Below are positions 31,301 through 43,511 of a stretch of 64,000 nt of DNA, one piece after another. The translations under genes and the position numbers were made by a program. Positions within the stretch are counted from its first letter, which is position 1, and every line of letters starts with the position of its first letter. The notes beneath the pieces are model-generated. The model did no database searches and was not told where the DNA came from. It saw nothing but the letters and a program-made list of their open reading frames with translations. Origin of the DNA: Hypomyces perniciosus (lineage: Eukaryota > Ascomycota > Sordariomycetes > Hypocreales > Hypocreaceae); assembly GCA_008477525.1 (NCBI GenBank), contig SPDT01000006.1, positions 2,941,501 through 3,005,500 of the forward strand, given 5' to 3'.

Positions 31301-32825
31301 GGTGAATGGATGCTGTTCTCTGTACGGAGTACGGGGTATTTTTATTTAGCACCTCGTGGTTCTCCACTGACGGGACCAATGATGGATACGTCCGATAACC
31401 GTTCTGGTCGCCATCCGACTAGAATTCACGGGGAAGCGCCACGGAAGTCGCGACAACTTGGCTCAAAGTTAGGCACTCGTCACTTCCTGGGGATGGATGC
31501 CTGTAGTATTTAAGACTCAGCCTACCCTTACCAGCTCGTTAGCCTCAAGCAAGCCGCCACTCATTATTAAGCCGAGCGTCCTGAAAGGCTATAGGGACCT
31601 AACGGCAACGAAATGAGGACGTCTCGACTATAACACTGGAATCCATCTTGCATGCGATACAGATAGAGTTCCCTCCGCGGAGATGCGGATCCAGATAAGG
31701 CCACCTCCAAAGGACCGTTTCGCACCGTCTGATATCCGTTATCCCCCAGCGTTCTTATCTCTGGGCTGAGAGGCTAAGAAGAGAGTGGATCCCCGGTTCA
31801 ACTTCCCGCGATAAACCATCCCCTTGCCATAGGCCAGTGCCTCCGAGAGAATCATATCTTCACTCTAGGAACACTGGTAGATAGAGGATAGCCTCTTTGG
31901 TACAGCGCCATGCAAATACGATGAAGTCCACACAAAACCTGGCCAGGCCATACTACTTCTTCTCAGCCTTATCTCGCCTCACAGTCCTCGGAAACAGACA
32001 ATTCAGTGCCTTATCAACCTTCTTCCATATTACAACGAGAAGACCTCACTTCCGCGGACAAGGTGTCGCTGTGCTGAGCCGCTGAAGAACAAAACACATA
32101 GGGAGCAGCATGATTTGGTGTCTCGGTCTACAGCACGAGGAATAGCGAAATCCCATCTTGGATCAAGCCGTCGAGAATTGGGCGAAAAGGAGAACTTCGT
32201 CGCAGAGATTGAAAGAATTGGATTACCGCTGGCTGTTCTACATCTCAGAATTAACTCTCATATACGACCATTCTCCCTTTATAACTGAGGCGGTCATCAT
32301 TGCTTTCAGTCTTCATCGTGTCTTGCTCTTATCACCACAGAACCGGATTACTACAGACACATATCTTCTTTCTTGGTGTCTCACTGTTATCGGACCGGCG
32401 TTTCTCGCACATTACACCCGTCAGCACCAATCTAGCCATTCAGTCCATCTCCCCAAAGCAGGGGGGGCAATCTTCCTAGGCTACAACGGCTATCAGTCTC
32501 CATGACCAAGTCTCGTGTGGGTAAGTGGACGGCGGCGACAATCTCCCCGTGGGGCTATCAGAAGTATAACGGTATCTCCCGGAGATGCTTTGACCAGCCT
32601 GCATGATACTCATATTCGTGGTAAATTTAGACTGTCTATACCACGTACGGTTTCTATAAATCGTTCGTTCCCACAGTTCTATCCACGATTTTTGGATTAA
32701 GCAGTATCGATATTGGACTTGTTCCGCGGACTCGGGATTTTTCTTCATCAATTATTCATCCCTGAATCCATTTGGAGGTCTGATTGAGTTCCATACAAGT
32801 GTTCCGATACAGCTCCACCGTCAAA
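31301..32825 (+). promoter_or_regulatory. Upstream region of the nitrate transporter with a NirA-type site
   Basis: No gene is visible in these 1.5 kb. CTCCGCGG at 31673-31680 exactly fits the NirA binding consensus CTCCGHGG of Aspergillus nitrate regulation; near matches TTCCGCGG occur at about 32051 and 32719. Several GATA-type sequences (AGATAA, CTTATC) occur at 31690-31760, as expected for AreA control. A TACGGAGTA motif is at 31323. The regulatory role is inferred from the downstream gene. Confidence 0.45.
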
Positions 32826-34438
32826 ATGGCCTTTGACATCACAACATTATGGAAGGCCCCTGAGGTCAACCCCATAAACAAGAAGGCACGGAGCGTGCCT
32901 CTTCTGAATCCATTCAACGTCTATGGCAGGGTGTTTACTTTCTCATGGCTGGGTTTTATGTTGGCGTTCTGGGCGTGGTAAATCCCCTCCTTCTGAACTG
33001 TCATCAACCGCGAATCCCTTATTCTGACTATACAAGGTACACCTTCACTCCTTTATTGACTATTACGATCAAGAAGGACCTGAATCTCTCCCCAACTCAG
33101 ATCGCCAACTCCAACATCATCTCTCTATTAGCCACGTTTCTTCTTCGCTTCCTCGCCGGACCACTTTGCGATTTATTCGGATCTCGGCAGGTCTTTGCTG
33201 GCCTAATACTTCTTGGATGCCTTCCCATTGGCCTAGCCCCCCTCGTCAGGGATGCCACTGGTCTCTACATCTCTCGATTCTTCATCGGCATCCTTGGAGC
33301 GACCTTTGTACCATGCCAGGTGTGGTGTACTGGATTCTTCGATAAGAACATAGTCGGAACGGCCAATGCCTTGTCTGGAGGCTGGGGCAACGCTGGTGGT
33401 GGCATCACATACTTCATTATGCCCGCCGTGTTCGACTCCCTCGTTGCCAATCAGGGACTCAGTGCGTCAGAGGCATGGCGAGTCACCTTCATTGTTCCCC
33501 TGGTCTGCCTACTCACGTGCGGCACCGCCATGCTCTTCCTTTGCCCCGATACCCCCCTTGGTCCATGGAACGAGCGATCTCAGCGCATCAAAGAGAACCT
33601 CCAATCCCACGGTATTGAGGAAGTCGCCGTTGTTGACGTCCCTGGCGGCATCTTGGATCGTGCCCCAACTGACGAGGAAAAGGGGGTGAAATCAGGAGCT
33701 AGCTCCGACATAGGAGGCCAATTCTGGGACGAGAAGATACTTTCTCGGGACGAGGCACGAGAGTTGGCCCAAGGCGAGACAATTGTCAAACCTAGCCTGA
33801 AGGAGTCTATACCGATTATTTGCTCTCCGCAGACCTTGTTCCATGTTACCACTTACGCATGCTCCTTCGGAGGTGAATTGGCCATCAACTCGGTATTGAG
33901 CGCCTACTTTGTGAAGAACTTCCCACACCTGGACCAGACAAACGCGAGCAACTACGCCGCCATCTTTGGCTTCCTCAACTTTGTCACGCGACCTATGGGC
34001 GGCATTATGGCTGATATCCTTTACAACAAACTCGGCCGCAACCTGTGGCTCAAGAAGGGCTGGATCACTGCGTGCGGCGTCCTGACGGGCGCAATGTTCG
34101 TCATCATCGGCAAAGTCAACCCAACAGAGCAGAGCGGACAAACGATAGGCACCATGGTCGGCCTGATTGTCTTACTGGCCGTCTTTCTCGAGGCCGGCAA
34201 CGGAGCCAACTTTGCACTGGTGCCGCACGTACATCCCTCTGCTAATGGTGTCGTGTCGGGTCTGGCAGGCGGCGGCGGCAACCTCGGCGGCGTCATCTTT
34301 GCGATTATCTTCCGATTTATGAACAATGGCAACGACTATGCGAAGGGGTTCTGGGTGGTTGGGATTATTCACATTGCAGTGAACCTGGCAGTTTGCTGGA
34401 TCCCGCCCTTGCCCAAGGGACAGGTTGGGGGTCGATGA
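32826..34438 (+). CDS. Nitrate transporter, CrnA/NrtA-NrtB (NNP) family
   Basis: High-affinity nitrate/nitrite uptake protein of the major facilitator superfamily, plasma membrane. Exons 32826-32977 and 33037-34438 (59-bp intron) give 517 residues with 12 predicted membrane segments and the large central loop (about residues 230-300) seen in fungal CrnA proteins. Both nitrate signatures are present: [13 protein letters not shown] in TM5 and [14 protein letters not shown] in TM11. The substrate-binding arginines appear in [11 protein letters not shown] (TM2) and [12 protein letters not shown] (TM8). The N terminus resembles NrtA closely ([13 protein letters not shown]). No nitrate or nitrite reductase lies next to it, so it resembles the unlinked nrtB arrangement of A. 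nidulans rather than the niiA-niaD-crnA cluster; orthology to nrtB was not tested. Confidence 0.93.
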
Positions 34439-35742
34439 ACAAGACATGTTTAATGATGATTTATGCCATTCTGTTTTGGAAAATACCTATTGATCGTCTT
34501 GGATTTTTGGATAATTTTTTGCGACGACATCAAAAGCGGATAGTATGTACATAGAGCGCGTCTAGCGATGTTTGGCGTGTGGGCAAATGGGAATCCGTAC
34601 AGCATCAGACCAACTACAATGCGAGTAAAATGATCCGTATTCTCTAATAAATTCCTGATCCGGAAGTCCGAGCAAATTCCATTCTCGGTATCCATCATAA
34701 TAATGTATCCGTCACGCCGGTATGCAACCCGTCTTGGCTCTCTTCATCAAGCGGGAAAAAAAAACCACAATCGCCATCAAAGACAACACAATGTCTCAGA
34801 CACACATCATCGCGCACATCATCTCCACCCCCTGCCTTCCCCTTGCCTGCCTTGGCAACTCGTTGGTCAATGCCCCAAAACATACATAAGCCACACTTAA
34901 AACGTACTCGTAATGCGAGAGATTTTTTTTTTTTCTTCTCTCCTCGCCCCCGCTAAGAGCCTCATCACGGCGGAAGGCATCCGAAGGTCGTTTCATACTA
35001 ACAAGGGATATTACGAGTTCGTATAGCAGAGTGAGGAGAGAGAGACCAGAGAGACCAATGCTCCGCATATCTCGGTTGTAATAACAAACCGTATTATTAC
35101 TACGGAGCAAGCGCAGACGATGACGAAATCTCACTGTCCCCAATGCGGCTCTCCCGTTCCTTCAATGTCTCACCTGTCCGCTCGCCAATCAACAAGCCAC
35201 CCGCTGTTGCATTACAGCGCGGCGGCACTGTGTTTGTGTCTCAAAAAGAAGTGGCTGAGATCAACTGCAATGCGCAAATAGCATGCGCATCTCGTTGCCC
35301 CATGTAAACAATCAGTTGACGACGCGCATTGAAGATGAGAACAATTGAGCACACCGATCACACGATGAAGAATGGGTGGATGTTCAATTGGGTATAACTT
35401 AGACTCTACAAAAGTCATGCACGGCGTATAGTGTTATAATGTCACGTCAAAAGGACCATTGAGTTTGAACCCGGTTCTCTCTATTCACACCAAACCTATA
35501 CATCCTACATAAAAAACAATGCCCAAAGATAATAAAAAGAGTCATAAAGTTCCGCACTTGTATCCCACGGGGTCAAGGCAGAAGATGTCTTGTTAACTCC
35601 TTTCCAAAGTAAACCTATGTGCAATGAAGTGCAGATGACTCTGGTCACTCGCTATCAGGAGCGGCCAGAGCCTCTTCCATATCAAAATTGACACCATGAT
35701 AGAAGAAGGCAAGAGAACCAATCACACACTCCTGTCCATTGC
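34439..35742. other. Convergent intergenic region
   Basis: Between the 3' ends of the nitrate transporter (+) and the GPI-protein gene (-). Some AT-rich stretches; no gene or structure supported. Confidence 0.55.
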
Positions 35743-36589
35743 TCACAGAGCGAAGAAAGCCACGATCAGACCACCAATGAGGGCCACAGAGCTGGTGCCA
35801 ACGTGGGTACCAGCAGAGCCAGGGGCAATGGTAGGAACAATCGTGGGTCTAGTTCCGTTGGTCGGGCTGGCCCAGGTGGTGCTGGTGAGGACAACCTTGG
35901 AAGGAGCGACAACAGTGGTCTGAGGACCTTGAGTGCTGGTGTAGGTGGCCAGAGTTGTGGAGGTGTTGTAGCTGGGAATAGAGTAGGTAGGGACGCTAAC
36001 ACTGGACGAGCTGGACGAGCTGGACGAGCTGGACGAGGTGGTCGTGGGAACAGCCTCTGAAGAAGTGGTAGACTCGGCGGATTGCGTAGACAGGGTAACG
36101 GTCTTGACGCCAGTGGAGGTGGTCACAGTTGAAGTAGCGGTGCCAGCCGGAGGGTTGGTGCCAGCCTTGATGTGGAAAGGGTTGGAGTACTGGAAAATAT
36201 CGGGGCTGCTCTCGTACTTGAAGATAAGACCGTAGACGGCCAATTCGCCAAGAGCAGCATCAACGAGCCAGTCGTAGGACAGAGCCGAGTTCTTGACACC
36301 AGCTTTGGAAGGCAACCATTGTCAGCAACTGCGGGGGGGGGAGTGACGCTGGGGAAAACTCACTGGCAATGACAGCCAGAGGGAACTGGGCGTTCTGGGT
36401 CGCACCGCCGATCAGGGTGATGGAGATGGTGCCAGCAGCATACTTGGCGGGAGCCTGCCAGGTGATCTTCAAGGTCGAACCAGCGGAAACCACCTGGTTG
36501 TAGGTGGGGGCGGTGATGGGGTCGAAGTCGGGAGTCTGGGCAAAGGCAGAAGCAGCCAGCGCCAAAAGGGTGGTGATGGAGAAACGCAT
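35743..36589 (-). CDS. GPI-anchored Ser/Thr-rich cell-surface protein with KRE9/KNH1-like domain
   Basis: Exons 36364-36589 and 35743-36302 (61-bp intron, GTGAGT...AAAG) give 261 residues. Signal peptide MRFSITTLLALAASAFA, then a KRE9/KNH1-type N-terminal domain (ITAPTYNQVVSAGSTLKITWQAP, ISITLIGG, and NPFHIKAG), a long Ser/Thr-rich stalk including a run of 12 serines, and a hydrophobic C terminus (SSVALIGGLIVAFFAL) that fits a GPI attachment signal. Such proteins are O-glycosylated cell-wall or membrane proteins linked to beta-1,6-glucan in yeast. The serine run is coded by repeated AGC/TCC triplets and may vary in length between strains. The specific function is not known. Confidence 0.85.
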
Positions 36590-38573
36590 TTTGGTGAAGT
36601 TGAAGATGTTTATTGGGTGGAAGAATCTGAAAAGATACTGATGTCGTTACTAAAAAAGAACGAATGGAAGATTGAAGTTATAAAAAAAAAGAGCGTGGGT
36701 GGCTGGTAGCCTAAAGCGTTGAAAGAGTGACAGAACGACAGCTGGTATGTGAAGAAGAAGAAGAAATAGAAGAAGGAATAGAGAGCAAAGAGGCGCGATG
36801 AAGTACAAAAAGGCGAGACAGCGACGCCCCTCCCTCTCACAATAGCCTATAGGTACGAAGTACTCGTACTGCTCGAAAATACCTACTGGGTGTGTGGTAG
36901 TGGCTGGCACAGTGTGGATGGGGTGCTGCATGCCGTAGCATGGGTTGCGTAGGCTATTGCGAGCGGGGGGGGGGGGGGTGACCACTGTAACCAGTGCGAG
37001 CCGGCGCCTGCCTAGACCAGACAAACAGGCGAAGCCTTAGCGTTCCAGAGTCCTGTGCGTCGGTCCGATGCCCCAGTCTGCCCAGTGCGCCGCGGCTGGC
37101 CCGTTGGCACGGCGTAACGTACCGTTCTTTGTTCCTGCATGAAGAACCAACAAGGACCCAGAAAGGACCCAGAAAGGAAGCTTGGGAAAAAGCGGGACTC
37201 ACGCGGTCAGGGGTCAAAAGAAATTAAATCGACGGATGAGGGCTTCTGATTGGCGCGTGCGGCGGGGAGGTTGCAGGGCTGATCTGACTCTTTTTTGTGA
37301 TTTCCACAACGGGCGCAGAGGGACTTTTTGACATTGCGTGTTTGCGTTGGATGAGTCCAACAGCATCACATCATATCGGACCAACACGCAGATTTATCTC
37401 CGTCGAGACTAGGATATAATAATACTCGTAGGCAGAAAATCTTACGCCACAAATGGGGGGACTGACTGAAAGCTTCAGCTGCTGCAATTCTTTTTTCAGC
37501 GAGCGCTTATACAACTGCTAGTGTAAGCAATAGGCCATTGTGGCGCCCTGCTCGATGACATTATCCCGTCTCTGTCAGGCAGATAAGGAACACTGTCGAG
37601 ATCTTATTCGTCCATCCTCTAATTGACGGCTGGCGGCGTCACAATATCAAGTGGGCTAGGCAGGACTACCTCGTAATGGTTGCGCTCTTCATCCAGCCTT
37701 ACGCATGTCGCAGTCGATGACCACTACGATCGCAATATGCACTCTTACTACTCCGTACTTGTACTACCACGACTAGTAATATCGCGTCAAGGCTGCCATG
37801 TGGTACGACTTGGTAAACGCAAAAAAAGAAAAGAAAAAAGAGGAAGAAAAAAAGCCTTCTTCAGCGTGCAGGTCCGTGTTGCTTCGAGACTCACCACCTC
37901 GCGTTCAATCACACGCATCGCGTAAAAAGCGCTGGGGTTGAGATGCTTCAGCCACTGCATGGCCGCTCCACAAGTCCACATGTTGTTGGTTCTTGTCAGC
38001 CATTTTCGCTATAAAAGGAAATCGCCGATTCACCAAGTCACTGAATACCCATGTTAAGAGCCGCATACTATCGATTCGCGTGCTCGTTTGCAAAATCGAG
38101 TCATACCAGTGGTCGTGTGCAATTTTTTCCCTTCATTTTAGCAAATTTCGGAGGCTCCTCTATTTCCCACGAGCCGAACAGCCGTTTGCGTTTGCATGCT
38201 GGAGACGTGGCGGTGAATGACAAATGCCTGCTTTTGCAGCAAACAGTGGGCAACACATCCGAAATGATAGTTGATGTTGCCTAATCCATGGGCGTCACAC
38301 AATAATGGCGGTAGGCAGATTCTATTGCCCTCAGCCCAAGCCTCTTTTTCTCCTAGATTACAGGCTGAATTTTGAATGAGGTAGGTAGTATTGGTCGCAC
38401 GCCAGTTGTTGTGAGTGGATAGCCAACTCAGCTGAAAGCCCCTCAATGAAAGAAAGGGATTGAGGCTCTTTTCTTTAAGGTTAACTAATGGAGTACTACT
38501 AACTGCTACTAGTATCATTAGAAACGTGCGTCCGAACGCCCCGCCAGCTGTCCTTATGTAAACATATAGTATC

Positions 38574-38589
38574 TACGGAGTACTCCGTA
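38574..38589. repeat. Palindromic TACGGAGTACTCCGTA
   Basis: A perfect 16-bp palindrome formed by two overlapping copies of the dispersed 9-mer; the same 16 bp recur at 39100-39115. Confidence 0.85.
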
Positions 38590-39099
38590 GTGATATTAGT
38601 AATAGTACTCCATATATCGTACTATTATCCGCACAGCCTCAAGCCAAGTCACGGCGAATTCGAAAATAGTACTTCATATAATACACAGCACTACAAATGG
38701 TGCTACCGACCGCACACTATTGAAGCCAATCTCGTGAATGTTATGATTGCTATCTATCATTTGAAATCCCAAGATAGAAATTACCTTCGTCTGGAATTGT
38801 CTGCTTTAGGGTAGTAGTTGTACCAAATTTTAGGGCGCCATGATCTCGGGTAAGTAATTGCTCCAGGATGGTGGTTCCGTTTCATATAAGAGTTGGCTGT
38901 CGTCGTAGGGCAATACCTAGTATTCTCCTTACTCGTAGATTTGCAGGATTGCTAATAATAGTCCAATGCCCTGTAAATCGATCAGTATTATTAAGGAGTG
39001 CTTATTTCTTACACCGAAATGAGTGGTACGAGATAATTGTTAGAAGAGATAATGCATCTGCATTGTCCATGGAGAACGGAGACAGACAGGTACGAGTAG

Positions 39100-39115
39100 T
39101 ACGGAGTACTCCGTA
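39100..39115. repeat. Palindromic TACGGAGTACTCCGTA, second copy
   Basis: Identical to 38574-38589; about 220 bp upstream of the WD40 gene start. Confidence 0.85.
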
Positions 39116-39333
39116 CCTAATACAGGTAGTCCTACTACTAGTAGGTTCGGACTTCGGACTCCGTACTCCATACTTTAAATCTAAAAATTCTCCACGCATT
39201 TTACCCCATTCCCTGTTTAGTATAGCGGTACCAAATACTACCTGAGCCCTGACGGCAGGGACCCATAAAAATTCTTGAGCCTCATCCATCAACGCTTCAG
39301 CCTTGTCCTCCACATAATCAATCTGACTCAATC

Positions 39334-40927
39334 ATGAGCTCTCCCGACGAACTAGCCAGGGACTCACCTCCGCCCTACAAGAGGAGAAAGACACGCGATC
39401 CTCTGGCCCTGAGATTGAGCTCGCCCGATGCCCTGACGACGGCAGGAGTCGACCACGACGACTTGCGCCACGCGAGGCGACTCTCACAAGATGGCCGAAA
39501 CCTGAGTAGAAGCCCAAGCAAAGGCGCGCCCAACAAAGAATATTACCCGCAGAATCGCAACTCCTCCCGCTCACGATCACACTCGCGGTCTCGGTCGGAA
39601 TCAAGGTCGCCATCAAGATCGCGGCAGCGTTCAAGATCAGAGTCTAGCTCTGACTCGCGGACGCGTTCACAGTCTCGTGCTCGATCACACTCCAGATCCC
39701 CAACAAGAACCCCTCGCTCCCGAAACCGCTCTCGCTCACGAACTTCCACGGACCGCACGCGATCGGAGTCGTCCTCTCCTAGAGCTCAACAGCCTACACC
39801 TCCACGAGAGCCCCTGAAGCCGAATTACCGACCCCGACTTGTACTTCATGGGCACACGAAACCTGTCTCTCAGGTTCGCATCTCGCCAAATGGCCGTTTC
39901 ATAGCTTCCGCGTCGGCCGACGCGACTGTCAAGATCTGGGATGCAGCGACTGGAGCTCATATGGATACTCTCGTCGGCCACATGGCTGGTGTGAGTTGCC
40001 TGGCCTGGACTCCTGATAGCAACACGCTTGCTAGTGGTTCAGATGACAAGGCTATTCGGCTGTGGGATCGGGTAACGGGACGACCCAAGACCACCGCCCG
40101 AAAGTCGGCGGGGCAAGAAATGGCACCCCTACGAGGACACCACAACTACATCCACTGTTTGGCCTTCTCCCCCAAGGGAAACATTCTGGCTAGTGGGTCA
40201 TACGATGAGGCTGTCTTCCTCTGGGACGTCAGAGCGGGGAGGTTGATGAGAAGTCTCCCGGCCCACAGTGACCCAGTGAGTGGTATTGACTTTTGTGGTG
40301 ATGGAACTCTGGTGGTGAGCTGTTCAACAGACGGGCTGATGTAAGCTTTCACCCTTTCCCTTACCCTTCACCTTGCCCAACTTACAGGTTAACGTTACGA
40401 CCAGTCGTGTGTGGGACACCTCAACCGGTCAATGTCTTCGAACTCTTGTGCACGAAGATAACCCCGCAGTAACGAATGTGTGCTTCTCTCCCAATGGACG
40501 CTTTGTCCTTGCTTTCAATCTCGATAACTGTATTCGGCTGTGGGACTATGTGTCTGGCAGCGTCAAGAAGACGTATCAGGGACATCGCAACCAGAAATTC
40601 GCTGTTGGTGGCTGCTTTGGTGTCCTCGATGGCGAGGCCTTCATTGCTTCTGCGAGTGAAGATGGTGACATTGTGCTATGGGATGTCAAGAATAAGGAGG
40701 TAATTCAACGTGTCCAGGGCCACAAAGGTGTGTGCTTTTGGGTAGATGTTCATGGCGAGACGATGGTGACTGCTGGGCAAGACAACACCGTAAAGGTATA
40801 CCGACATATTCGGGATTCTGGGGAGCCGAATGGGATAACAACAAATGACCTGAAACCAACGACTCAGGGGATGCTACAGGCTGAGCTGCCGATCAGACAG
40901 GAAGATATCAAGTTAGAAGATGCCTGA
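39334..40927 (+). CDS. WD40 protein, WDR5/Swd3 type, with N-terminal RS-rich domain
   Basis: Predicted subunit of the COMPASS histone H3-K4 methyltransferase (Swd3/WDR5), nuclear. Exons 39334-40340 and 40405-40927 give 509 residues. The intron uses the distal acceptor GACCAG; the nearer CTTACAG would break the frame of the GLIRVWDTSTGQCL repeat. The C-terminal ~340 residues hold seven WD repeats whose order and wording follow WDR5 (LHGHTKPVSQVRISPNGRF, GHMAGVSCLAWTPDSN, HSDPVSGIDF, LVHEDNPAVTNVCFSPNGR). Odd: the first ~165 residues are absent from animal WDR5 and yeast Swd3 (315 residues) and contain about 80 residues of SR/RS dipeptides, like splicing factors. A spliceosomal WD40 protein is an alternative, but the repeats fit WDR5 better. 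Confidence 0.85.
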
Positions 40928-41342
40928 ATGGGCTAGACAAACGAGCATAATTATCCATGTTTTGAGTGGCCAGATGTGCTTGATACACAAAAGATAGCTG
41001 CTACTCGGGATCATATTTACCTACTTCACCCCATCGCCATAGTCTGATGTGATGTTAAGATTAACCATGCTACCAGACGCCTTGAAAATTATCACACAAA
41101 CGGTTACCAGACATTGTAAGTGAACCTCGTCACTACCGTTCAATAGACAGAGATTCCATTTCAGCCTTGATCTATCAAGACCGCGCGACAGATTGTCTGC
41201 CCTCATTGTCAGGACAACTTCTCCATTCGATTTCCACAGCCCGTTCTTGAGAAAGCCTCATCAGTCAACCGGAAGTTGAACCATCAGAGAATAAAACCAA
41301 CAAATCGGATTATTCATCGCAATAGGAGTCTCAGTCAGAGTG
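40928..41342. other. Convergent 3' region
   Basis: 415 bp between the WD40 gene and the end of the Hsp70-like locus; nothing recognised. Confidence 0.6.
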
Positions 41343-43511
41343 TTAAACCTCTTCTAATGCGCAGAAATAGCAACTATGTGGCGGTGCCACCTCAAATGCA
41401 GCCTCAACATTCTGCCCCCCAATTCTCTCATCCTTGTGATACAACAAAATTTCAAGACTTTTCTCCAAAGCCTCAATCTTAATCACGAAATCCACTGTAT
41501 AATAGATCTGTCCAGCTTTATCCGTCTGGTTTTGCAGCTGATCTGGCTGAAATGACCGAGTCGACTTGATGGTGCAGAGGCCCTTGGTGGAGTCTGTCTT
41601 TCGGGCAGAAGGGTCGGCTGAGGATGAGGTGTAGATAGATACAGAAATGACCTCCTTTTGATGCAAGAAGGTCACGGAATATTCCTCTAATGTTAGGGGC
41701 TTAGTACCACCGACCTTTCTGTCCTATGTAACTTGTCAGCGAAGTTGTCGACAAGGCAGACCCGGCAGTAAGAACCTTTTTCAACACCCATTCTATCTTG
41801 TTCTTTGTCGTCCTATCTCTACCCCCATATCCTGCGCGTGGCAAGTGCTCTCCTTTTTGCCATATGTCGATACCGTAACTTGACGTGATTCCTCTAGCTT
41901 GAATGGGCCTAACATAGGTCATGTTGAGATTCGATAGTCCGTGAATCACAGCGCCGCGGCATGTGGCCGTCCATCTAGAAAAATCAGTGTGGCCAATAGT
42001 GTGGAATGACACAATTCCTTACGGTCTAGTGCCTCGGGCTTGCACGACTGTTGTGGCGATTGGTACCTTCTCTTTGAGATGATTGAATACATATGGGTTT
42101 TGTCCGAAGCCACCGACCAGATAGACAAACTGCTTGTGTTGGCCTGACACTCCACGAAAAAGTAACCAAGCTATGGGGTTCTTACCTTGGGGGTTTGCCA
42201 CATTTGGTCTTGACAACCTCTATCTGACGTTTCAAAAGGACCTCGATCTTTGTGATTGTTGGATGAAAGACGGACAGTAAGTCATTCCTATAGGTGTGTA
42301 AGGTAGGCAGTCATGTTAGCTATTAGTGGAGACTTACTGTGTCAACTCCGATGTCTTTTGCCGCTTCATGCCTGCGGTCGCATTCAAGGACGTTGAAGAT
42401 GTTTGGATCCAGTCTGGCATGTCAATGAGCCAAGTTCTATCCTGGTTCTGGAATTGCTTCTTGATGCCTCGCTCCTAGTTTGCATTCAAGAACTTTTCCA
42501 GCTTTTTTTCCCTGACGGTCCAGGAGCTTCTCGTCGTCTTCGTATGTTCTCCAACTAGGCGAAGGAATTCGTCGTCAAGAAAAACGCCCCCAGATGGGTC
42601 GCCTGCGATGAAACAAGTCATTAAGTTTTCATGAGATTCATGAAAGAATGGTGTGTTGTAACTTACACTCGGTATCGACACATTTATTGAAAACAAGAGG
42701 ACTGGCCGTCTCAACGGTATAGCTGGAAATGTTCTGGAAAGAGTGTGAGCATGAGGGAGCAGGAGTGAGTGGGAGGAGATGGTAGATGCATACTACGGCC
42801 CATCCTCCGATGTCACAAACGACCACTGTTTCGTTCTACTGATAAGCACATTAGTATTTATTTGATTGTGAATACAAAGCGGTTCTTCCAAAGACTCACC
42901 GTGATTGACAAAGCGCCTGAAACATCTTTCACAGTCGCTAAGAGTGCTGCCTCTGGTTCCACAACGAAGTCTATGGTACAAGAGCGCTCACATAAGAACC
43001 CGGCGAGCTGAGCAGCTTCCTTCAGTCTATGTTTGGCATAATCTGGCCAAGTAGAGGGAATGGTCATCACGACGTGAAATTTTCTTTGTTCAAGAAGTTC
43101 CAAACCTCTGTCGCGGTTGATGGAGTTGATGGAGTGACTCCACAGAAGGCGGAGGCATGAGGCAACGATGTGAATGGGATCCCAATTAATCTTTTTCTGA
43201 GCTTCACGTACCGCTTGAAACTTGACTGAGTTATAGACATTTCCGGGAATATCTTTTTCATCAAGTATCAAATGCCTAACGAATTTAATGGCTTCGTGGG
43301 AACCCATATCGGCGTCGAAGAGGCGTTCATTTGGGATCTTGTCGTCTTCTTCCCAGCCGACTACCTTGATCAAGCTGGGTGATTCTGAGCAAGCCCAAGC
43401 AACTCCAGTGAATCTGAGAAAGTCAGCACGAATCATCCGGTCAGAAAGTTGGATATCGAGGAGCACCCACGTGGTTCCGAAGTCGATCCCAACGACTATC
43501 TTGCCACCCAT
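41343..43511 (-). pseudogene. Hsp70-like ATPase gene with in-frame stop and likely frameshift
   Basis: Relative of the fungal Hsp70/HSPA12-type actin-fold ATPases, a family often expanded in filamentous fungi. Nine exons fit: 43471-43511, 42900-43413, 42794-42835, 42667-42733, 42338-42602, 42186-42287, 42023-42143, 41776-41974, 41343-41723. Family motifs are the phosphate-1 loop (VVGIDFGTTFTGVAW after splicing), TIPSTWPDYAKHRL, VVEPEAALLA, the phosphate-2 loop VVVCDIGGWAV, and the adenosine-binding VYLVGGFGQNPYVFNHL. Two defects: a TAG at 42475-42477 replaces the Trp expected in the ANWERGIKKQF segment, and exons 6 and 7 cannot be joined in frame with the visible GTAAGA/CAG borders (one base too many). 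All other splice sites are intact, so decay looks recent. A sequencing error or a nearby alternative splice could rescue either lesion. Confidence 0.65.

Larger units (their letters stand above)
36590..39333. other. Gene-poor divergent intergenic region
   Basis: 2.7 kb with no supported gene. It has a 13-G run (36965-36977) and the densest cluster of the TACGGAGTA/TACTCCGTA motif: 37749-37757, 38574-38589 and 39100-39115, the last two as overlapping inverted pairs. It carries the promoters of the GPI-protein gene and the WD40 gene. Confidence 0.55.
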
